From the NCBI GenBank assembly GCA_035541895.1, contig DATKMK010000066.1:103269-167268 (forward strand): DNA of 64,000 bases, in the 5' to 3' direction. Position numbers and translations under genes: made by a program. Shown here piece after piece: positions 58,977 to 64,000 of this stretch. The notes under the pieces were generated by a model that was not told the DNA's origin, did no database searches, and saw only the letters and a program-made list of their open reading frames with translations. Positions within the stretch are counted from its first letter, which is position 1; every line of letters begins with the position of its first letter. The DNA is from DATKMK01 sp035541895 (GTDB lineage Bacteria > Desulfobacterota > Binatia > HRBIN30 > JACQVA1).

Positions 58977-59396
58977 CTACTTGTTCTTCTTCTGGATCGA
59001 CTCAACGTACCGCTCGATGTTCGCGACTACGCTGTGGGCTGTCATGTCGCGTTCGACTTCGACCGTCTCGTTTTGGTCGTTGCGGATTCTCTCCCACGCG
59101 TCGGCGTGCACGCCGCGCGGTTGGGAGCTGAACACAAAGTCCCACCACCTTATGCTGGGAAACTTGCCGCCGTTGCGTTGTGCGATGGTCCGGAGATCGA
59201 CGGGGTTCTTTGTGGAAGCGAAAACAGCAGATCCCGGCGCACCACCCGAGCCGTGGCAGGGCGTGCAGTACGTGTCGTACCACACCTTTCCCTTGAGAAC
59301 GCGAGCGTCCTGAACTTCATCTCCCGCATACGACCGCAAAGGGGTCAGGCAACCGACGATCAGCACGATGGCGAGACCAGTCACGATCGGTTTCAT
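58977..59396 (-). CDS. Exported c-type cytochrome, copy 2
   Basis: A 139-aa cytochrome with signal peptide (MKPIVTGLAIVLIVGCLTPL, ending RSYAGD), heme motif CTPCHGSGGAPG, NPVDLRTIAQRNGGKFPSIR, HADAWERI. In the common HG-x2-x-MP-x-WG region of related cytochromes the Met-Pro is absent (HADAW), as in copy 1. ATG 59396 follows GTGAGGAACC. The frame is open further upstream to an ATG at 59573 that has a stronger AAGGAGG site, giving 198 aa; that part looks like a decayed signal peptide of another copy. Confidence 0.83.
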   Translation of the reverse strand: MKPIVTGLAIVLIVGCLTPLRSYAGDEVQDARVLKGKVWYDTYCTPCHGSGGAPGSAVFASTKNPVDLRTIAQRNGGKFPSIRWWDFVFSSQPRGVHADAWERIRNDQNETVEVERDMTAHSVVANIERYVESIQKKNK

Positions 59397-59573
59397 TGGT
59401 TCCTCACTTCGCCGTTTGCAGCACGCACATGCTTTGAGCCCGCACCAGACCTCATTGTGCAGTTCCCGCTCGCGCGCAGTTCGGGAGAACCCAACAGCCG
59501 CCGAGAACAAGGGCAACGCCGTTACAGGAATGAGTCCCCGCACCCTCGGCATCGATTCTCTTGTGGGCAACAT
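59397..59573 (-). pseudogene. Degenerate 5' end of another cytochrome c gene
   Basis: The ATG at 59573, with AAGAAGGAGGACTGCGATC before it, begins MLPTRESMPRVRGLIPVTAL. That aligns with the start of cytochrome copy 1 (MSQARESMSKTWVLVRVMAL), and the leader sequences also match (TTTGAATCG then CCTCCTT on the plus strand). The similarity continues faintly to HNEVW and then ends before the intact cytochrome's own start. It reads in frame into copy 2, so a longer 198-aa protein cannot be excluded. Confidence 0.55.
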
Positions 59574-59633
59574 GATCGCAGTCCTCCTTCTTTGATTTGA
59601 ATCGAGGTCGGCGCATTGCCACGAGCAGCCTGA

Positions 59634-61082
59634 CTAGCTGCCCGGCATCTGCCAGCCGCCGCCGAGCGCCTTGTAGAGGTTCACGACGGCGAGGAGCTCA
59701 TCGCGTTGGGTCTGCGCGAGGGCATCTTCGGCCGGATAGAGGAGCTGCTCCGCATCGAGCACCTCAATGTAATTCGCCAGACCTATTTTGTATCGAAGGA
59801 GCGCCAGTTCCACGGCTTCCCGCAGCGCCGCGACTTGGGTTTCCTGCGCGGTCCGCTGCTCAACCAAACGTGCCTGCGCGGCCAGCGCGTCCGCGACCTC
59901 GCCGAACGCCTTGACGATCGTTCCCCGATACCGGGCGATCGTCGCATCCCAGAACGCCTTCTGCGCGTAATACGACTCGATCAACCTGCCGCCCTGGAAG
60001 ATCGGCCCGCTCACGTCCGCCGCGATGTTCCAGATGTTGCCGGTACTCTTGAAGAGGTCCTGGGTCTTGGCACTCTCCCCGCCGTAGAGTGCCGAGAGCC
60101 CAATGACCGGAAAAAAGTTCGCGACCGCAACCCCGACCTCGGCGTTGGCGGTGATCATGCTCTGCTCCGCCCCGCGGATGTCGGGCCGGCGCTCGAGGAG
60201 GGCGGTAGTCAGCCCCGATGGCGTCTCCGGCGTCGTTTGCGCGATGAGCGGCGTTCCGCGTTCGACCGGCGCCGGGTTGGAACCGAGGAGCACGCTGATC
60301 GCGTCTTCCTGCGCGACGATCTGCCGCTGCAGGGAGGCGATTTTCGCGATGCTCGCCTGCAGGTTCGCTTGCGCCCGCGCCACCGAGATCTTCGTGTCCG
60401 TCCCGCCGCGGTACCGTTGCGTGAACACGTCCAGCGTGCGGCGATAGGTGTCCGCACTCTCGTGCGCAATGGCGAGCTCGCGGTCGAGCTCGAGCAGTCG
60501 AAAATAATTGGTGGCCATGTCGCTCACGAGCGTCACCACGACGCCGCGCCGGGCCTCTTCGCTGGCGAGGAACTGCGCGCGGGCTGCTTCGGTGGAGCGG
60601 CGAATGCGACCCCAGATGTCGATCTCCCACGCTACGTTGAAGGCGCCGAGGAACACATTGAAAGTGGGGTTGGGCCGATTGGGAATCAGGAAGGCCTTCT
60701 CGCGCTCCGCCGCCCCCTCGTAGCCGACCTGCGGATAGAGACTCGAGGCGGCGACGCCCACCTGCGCACGCGCCTGCTCGACGTTGGCGACGGCGCCCTG
60801 CAGGTCGTAGTTCCCTACGAGGGACTGGCGGATGAGTTGCTGCAGCGCCGGGTCGGCGAACACCTCCCACCAGGGGAGGTCCGCAAACGCGGCCGCCTCC
60901 GCCAAGCCGAGCCGCCCGCGGAAATCCTCCGGCGTGTCGACCGCGGGCCGCCGGTAGTCGGGACCCACCTCCAATCCCCACAGCTTGCCGAGCAGGCCGT
61001 GCGGCGCGGCCGTCATTGAGCAGCCGGGAAGCAGGAGTGCCGCCGCCGCAACCCCCACGGTGTTGAGCCAACGCCTGCTCAT
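59634..61082 (-). CDS. RND efflux system outer-membrane factor (OprM/NodT-type lipoprotein)
   Basis: A 482-aa TolC-family channel. The lipobox LLPGC (Cys at about residue 21) marks a lipoprotein. Family segments are GPDYRRPAVDTPEDFRG, two OEP domains with LYPQVGYEGAAER and GGRLIESYYAQKA, and long helices for the periplasmic tunnel. The ATG at 61082 overlaps the stop of the pump gene (ATGA). It forms the exit duct for the adjacent RND pump. Confidence 0.93.
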   Translation of the reverse strand: MSRRWLNTVGVAAAALLLPGCSMTAAPHGLLGKLWGLEVGPDYRRPAVDTPEDFRGRLGLAEAAAFADLPWWEVFADPALQQLIRQSLVGNYDLQGAVANVEQARAQVGVAASSLYPQVGYEGAAEREKAFLIPNRPNPTFNVFLGAFNVAWEIDIWGRIRRSTEAARAQFLASEEARRGVVVTLVSDMATNYFRLLELDRELAIAHESADTYRRTLDVFTQRYRGGTDTKISVARAQANLQASIAKIASLQRQIVAQEDAISVLLGSNPAPVERGTPLIAQTTPETPSGLTTALLERRPDIRGAEQSMITANAEVGVAVANFFPVIGLSALYGGESAKTQDLFKSTGNIWNIAADVSGPIFQGGRLIESYYAQKAFWDATIARYRGTIVKAFGEVADALAAQARLVEQRTAQETQVAALREAVELALLRYKIGLANYIEVLDAEQLLYPAEDALAQTQRDELLAVVNLYKALGGGWQMPGS

Positions 61083-64000
61083 GGATTCTCCGCCGCGAGC
61101 GATCGCGCTGGCCCGGAGGGCGCTGATGGCGCGCTGCTCAGCGCAGTTGCAGCCTGTTGCCCACTCCGCCCGTGTGACAAACGCTCGACGAGCACGAACA
61201 GCACCGGGACAAGGAAGATGGCGATGCCGGTCGCGAACAGCATGCCGGTGATGGTGACGGTGCCGATGACCTGGCGGGCGATTCCGCCCGCACCGAGCGC
61301 GTTCCACAGCGGAAACAGGCCGAGGATGAACGCGAACGATGTCATGAGGATCGGGCGGAGTCGAAGTTGCGCGCCCTTGAGCGCGGCATCGACGATCGAC
61401 TCCCCCTTCTCGAGCTCCGCCTTGGCGAACTCGACGATCAGGATCGCGTTCTTTGCCGCGAGGCCGATCAGCATGAGCAGCCCGACCTGCGCATAGACGT
61501 TGTTCTCGAGGCTGCGCGACCAGATGCCGAAGAAGGCGCCCGCGACGGCGACCGGCGTGCTGAGCAGCACGCTCCAGGGCAGCGACCAGCTCTCGTAGAG
61601 CGCTGCGAGGATGAGGAAGACGATCAGCAGCGAGAGGGCGAACACCGCCGCGCCGCTCCCCGCGATCGACTCTTGATAGCTCATGCCGTTCCACGCGTAC
61701 CCCATGTCGCGCGGCAGGACCTGATCGGCGACGGCGGCGACGGCGGCCATCGCCTGGCCCGAGCTGTACCCCGGCGCGGGGACCGCGATCACCTCGATGG
61801 CGCGATACTCGTTGAAGCGGTTCGAGTACTCGGGCCCCGACGTCTTCTCGAGCGAGACCAGCGTCGACAGCGGGATCGCGTCACCGTGCTGGTTGCGCAC
61901 GTAGAACAGGCTGAGATCGGCCGGGTCGGTCCGGTACTGCGGCTCGGCCTCCAGGAAGACGCGCCAGACGCGCCCGAAGCGGTTGAACTGGTTCACGTAG
62001 GCCCCGCCGAGGAACGCCTGGAGGGTCGTGTACACGTCCTGGATCGGGACGCCGAGCTTGAACACCCGATCTTCGTCGACGCGTGCGAAGAGCTGCGGCA
62101 CGGCGGGCGCGTACGTCGTCGCCAGGAACGCGATCTCGGGCCGCTTGTGTAGCTCGGCCATGAAGCGCTGCGTGTTTTGCCAGAGGTAGTCGACGGTGGT
62201 GCCGGCGCGATCCTGGATGAACACGTCGACGCCGCCGGCCTGACCGACGCCGGGGATGGCGGGCGGCAGGAACGCGAAGGCCTGCGCCTCGGGCAGCCCG
62301 TAGAGCTTCCGGTTCACGGAGGCGACGATCGCGTCCGCCTGCAGCGCCCGCGTCGCGCGCTCATCGTAGGGCGCGAGCTGAACGAAGTAGGCGCCGCTGC
62401 GCGGGCTCACCGTCTGCGACAGGAGACTGTACCCGGTGATCGAATTGACCGAGCGGACGCCGGGTTCGCCCTGCAGGATCTCGTCAATCTTGCGCATGAC
62501 GGCATTCGTGCGCTGCAGCGACGCGGCCTCCGGGAGCTGGACGTTCATCAAGAAGAAGCCCTGGTCCTCCTGCGGCATGAAGGACGTCGGCAGGATCTTC
62601 CCGAGACCGCCCGCCAGTGCCGCGAAGGCGGCGAGCACGACGAGCGCGACGACGACCTTGCGGATCAGCAGACCGCAGACGCGGACGTACCCCGTCTGCG
62701 TCGCGGCGAAGACCCGATCGAACCGGACGAAGAAGCGTCCGAGGGGCCCGCGTCGCGCGTCCTTCGGCCGCGGTCGGAGGATGAGAGCGCCGAGCGCGGG
62801 GCTCAGGGTGAGGGCATTGAAGGCGGAGATCAGGACGGAGAACGCGATGGTGAGCGCGAACTGGCGGTAGAGCGACCCGGTGATGCCCGTGATGAACCCG
62901 GCCGGGATGAACACACTGGAGAGCACGAGCGCGATGCCGACAAGCGCGCCGCTGACCTCGTCCATCGCCTGGAGCGCCGCATCGCGCGGCGACAGGCCGT
63001 GCTCGATCTTCGCCTCGATCGCCTCCACGACGACGATCGCGTCGTCGACGACGAGGCCGACCGCGAGCACGAGCCCGAGGAGCGACAGCGTGTTGGTTGA
63101 GAACCCCATCATCGGGAAGAACACGAAGGTGCCGACCAGGGACACTGGAATGGTGAGGATGGGGATGAGCGTCGCCCGCCAGTTCTGCAGGAAGACGAAG
63201 ACGACCAGGACGACGAGCCCGATCGCCTCGAGCAGCGTGATGACGATTTCCTTCGCGCCCTCGGTCACGGGGACCGTCGTGTCGAGCGTGAGGGCGACGT
63301 CCATGTCCGACGGCATCTTTGCCGTCAGGCGGGCCATGACGGCCTTGGCGCGATTGGCGGCCTCGAGCGCGTTCGATCCCGGGATCTGGTAGAGGCCCAC
63401 GATCGTCGCCGGCTTTCCGTTGCCGTATGCCTGCTGGGTATAGTTCTCGGCGCCGAGCTCGATGCGGGCAACATCCTTGAGGCGGACCAGCGATCCGTCC
63501 GCCTTCGCGCGCACGATGATGTTGCCGAACTCCTCGGCGTTCATGAGGCGGCCGCGGGCGCGCACGTTGTACGTGAACTCGCGCCCGGGCGGTGCCGGCT
63601 CCCCGCCGATCGTGCCCGCCGGATTCACGACGTTCTGCGCCGAGATGGCTTTCACGAGGTCGGTCAACGTGAGGCCCATGTTCGCGATGGTGTCCGGCGC
63701 GACCCACACGCGTATCGCATAGTTCGCCGCGCCGAAGATCTTGACCTGTCCGATCCCGGGCACGCGGGCGAGCTCGTCCTTGACGTTGATCACGAGGTAG
63801 TTCGAGAGGAAGGTCTGGTCCCACGTCTTGTTCGGCGAGGTGACCGTGAAGAGGAGCAGCGGGATGCCCGCCGTCTGGATCGTGGTGAGGCCGTAGTCGT
63901 TCACCGCGCTGGGCAGGTTGGCCTGCGCCTGCGCCAGGCGGTTCTGGACCTGCACCTGATCGATGTCGATGTCGGTGCCGGTTTCGAACGAGACCTGGAG
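61079..64000 (-). CDS. RND multidrug efflux permease (HAE1 type), 5' end beyond the window
   Basis: 974 codons of an inner-membrane RND transporter; about the first 80-100 residues lie beyond the right edge. The proton-relay motif GLVVDDAIVVVEAIEAKIEH has the two adjacent Asp, and the partner Lys is in GLAAKNAILIVEFAKAELEK. PMMGFSTNTLSLLGLVLAVG and NGMSYQESIAGSGAAVFALS are typical of AcrB/MexB/MexF-like pumps. The order pump-outer-membrane factor suggests that the membrane-fusion protein gene is just outside, upstream. Substrates are not predictable. Confidence 0.95.
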   Translation of the reverse strand, partial: LQVSFETGTDIDIDQVQVQNRLAQAQANLPSAVNDYGLTTIQTAGIPLLLFTVTSPNKTWDQTFLSNYLVINVKDELARVPGIGQVKIFGAANYAIRVWVAPDTIANMGLTLTDLVKAISAQNVVNPAGTIGGEPAPPGREFTYNVRARGRLMNAEEFGNIIVRAKADGSLVRLKDVARIELGAENYTQQAYGNGKPATIVGLYQIPGSNALEAANRAKAVMARLTAKMPSDMDVALTLDTTVPVTEGAKEIVITLLEAIGLVVLVVFVFLQNWRATLIPILTIPVSLVGTFVFFPMMGFSTNTLSLLGLVLAVGLVVDDAIVVVEAIEAKIEHGLSPRDAALQAMDEVSGALVGIALVLSSVFIPAGFITGITGSLYRQFALTIAFSVLISAFNALTLSPALGALILRPRPKDARRGPLGRFFVRFDRVFAATQTGYVRVCGLLIRKVVVALVVLAAFAALAGGLGKILPTSFMPQEDQGFFLMNVQLPEAASLQRTNAVMRKIDEILQGEPGVRSVNSITGYSLLSQTVSPRSGAYFVQLAPYDERATRALQADAIVASVNRKLYGLPEAQAFAFLPPAIPGVGQAGGVDVFIQDRAGTTVDYLWQNTQRFMAELHKRPEIAFLATTYAPAVPQLFARVDEDRVFKLGVPIQDVYTTLQAFLGGAYVNQFNRFGRVWRVFLEAEPQYRTDPADLSLFYVRNQHGDAIPLSTLVSLEKTSGPEYSNRFNEYRAIEVIAVPAPGYSSGQAMAAVAAVADQVLPRDMGYAWNGMSYQESIAGSGAAVFALSLLIVFLILAALYESWSLPWSVLLSTPVAVAGAFFGIWSRSLENNVYAQVGLLMLIGLAAKNAILIVEFAKAELEKGESIVDAALKGAQLRLRPILMTSFAFILGLFPLWNALGAGGIARQVIGTVTITGMLFATGIAIFLVPVLFVLVERLSHGRSGQQAATALSSAPSAPSGPARSLAAENP

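Noticed and set aside
62177..63824. Long antisense and alternate-frame ORFs within the RND pump
   Set aside because: Highly Asp/Glu/Arg-rich shadow translations with no family resemblance; the pump frame carries all conserved motifs.
1..64000. CRISPR arrays, prophage, transposase genes, integrons
   Set aside because: No regularly spaced repeats, no structural phage genes and no transposase or integrase domains found in any listed frame.

Overview
The window is GC-rich, densely coded bacterial DNA with no phage, insertion-sequence transposase, CRISPR array or rRNA that I can see. Gene content suggests an uncultured Gram-negative soil or sediment bacterium of the Desulfobacterota/Binatota/'Deltaproteobacteria' type: a YceD-RpmF-FabG-ACP cluster, the rimP-nusA-infB-rbfA-truB operon, Mla/RND envelope transport, family III CoA-transferase, WS/DGAT acyltransferase and c-type cytochromes. 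The taxonomic guess is inference from gene families only.

Layout. 1-1.7 kb (minus): yceD, rpmF, fabG and the start of acpP; plsX, fabH and fabD, usually found between rpmF and fabG, are absent. 1.8-9.5 kb (plus): two small proteins, greA, then a terminator-like hairpin directly before rimP-nusA-ylxR-infB-ylxP-rbfA-truB. 9.5-16.4 kb: acyl-CoA and redox metabolism (CaiB/BaiF transferase, GST, zinc alcohol dehydrogenase, enoyl-CoA hydratase, ThDP enzyme), tRNA-Gly(GCC), a PKD lipoprotein and an unrecognised protein. 16.5-25.3 kb: CinA-like protein, small envelope proteins, a citrate synthase divergent from a second citrate synthase that carries an N-terminal DNA-binding domain, a receiver-only regulator, WS/DGAT and patatin. 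25.4-32.4 kb: a complete LivJHMGF-type ABC transporter, translationally coupled to a LOG protein and 5-formyl-THF cyclo-ligase, then metK. 32.5-38.8 kb: DsbA-like lipoprotein, ECF sigma/anti-sigma/DUF3106 cassette, DNA polymerase IV, PfpI/CMD genes and an HxlR regulator with a ferritin-like protein. 39-46.5 kb: a toxin-gene relic, argJ, EEP hydrolase, DsbA-like lipoprotein, an rsmD-coaD fused reading frame, an aspartate aminotransferase, AMMECR1 and NUDIX, with several dispersed palindromic repeats. 46.6-59.6 kb (all minus): an Mla-type lipid transport operon (STAS-MlaE, MlaF, MlaD, PqiC-like), AdhP, and an amplified region with two nearly full-length alpha-glucan phosphorylase genes, two cytochrome c genes and decayed extra copies of both. 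59.6-64 kb (minus): outer-membrane factor and an RND pump running off the right edge.

The most notable points are the DNA-binding citrate synthase, which faces a conventional citrate synthase across an AT-rich intergenic region with exact 9-bp direct repeats spaced 20 bp; the rsmD-coaD fusion; and the glgP/cytochrome c amplification, with a 1-nt frameshift, an internally deleted third phosphorylase and cytochromes that appear to have lost the distal Met ligand.
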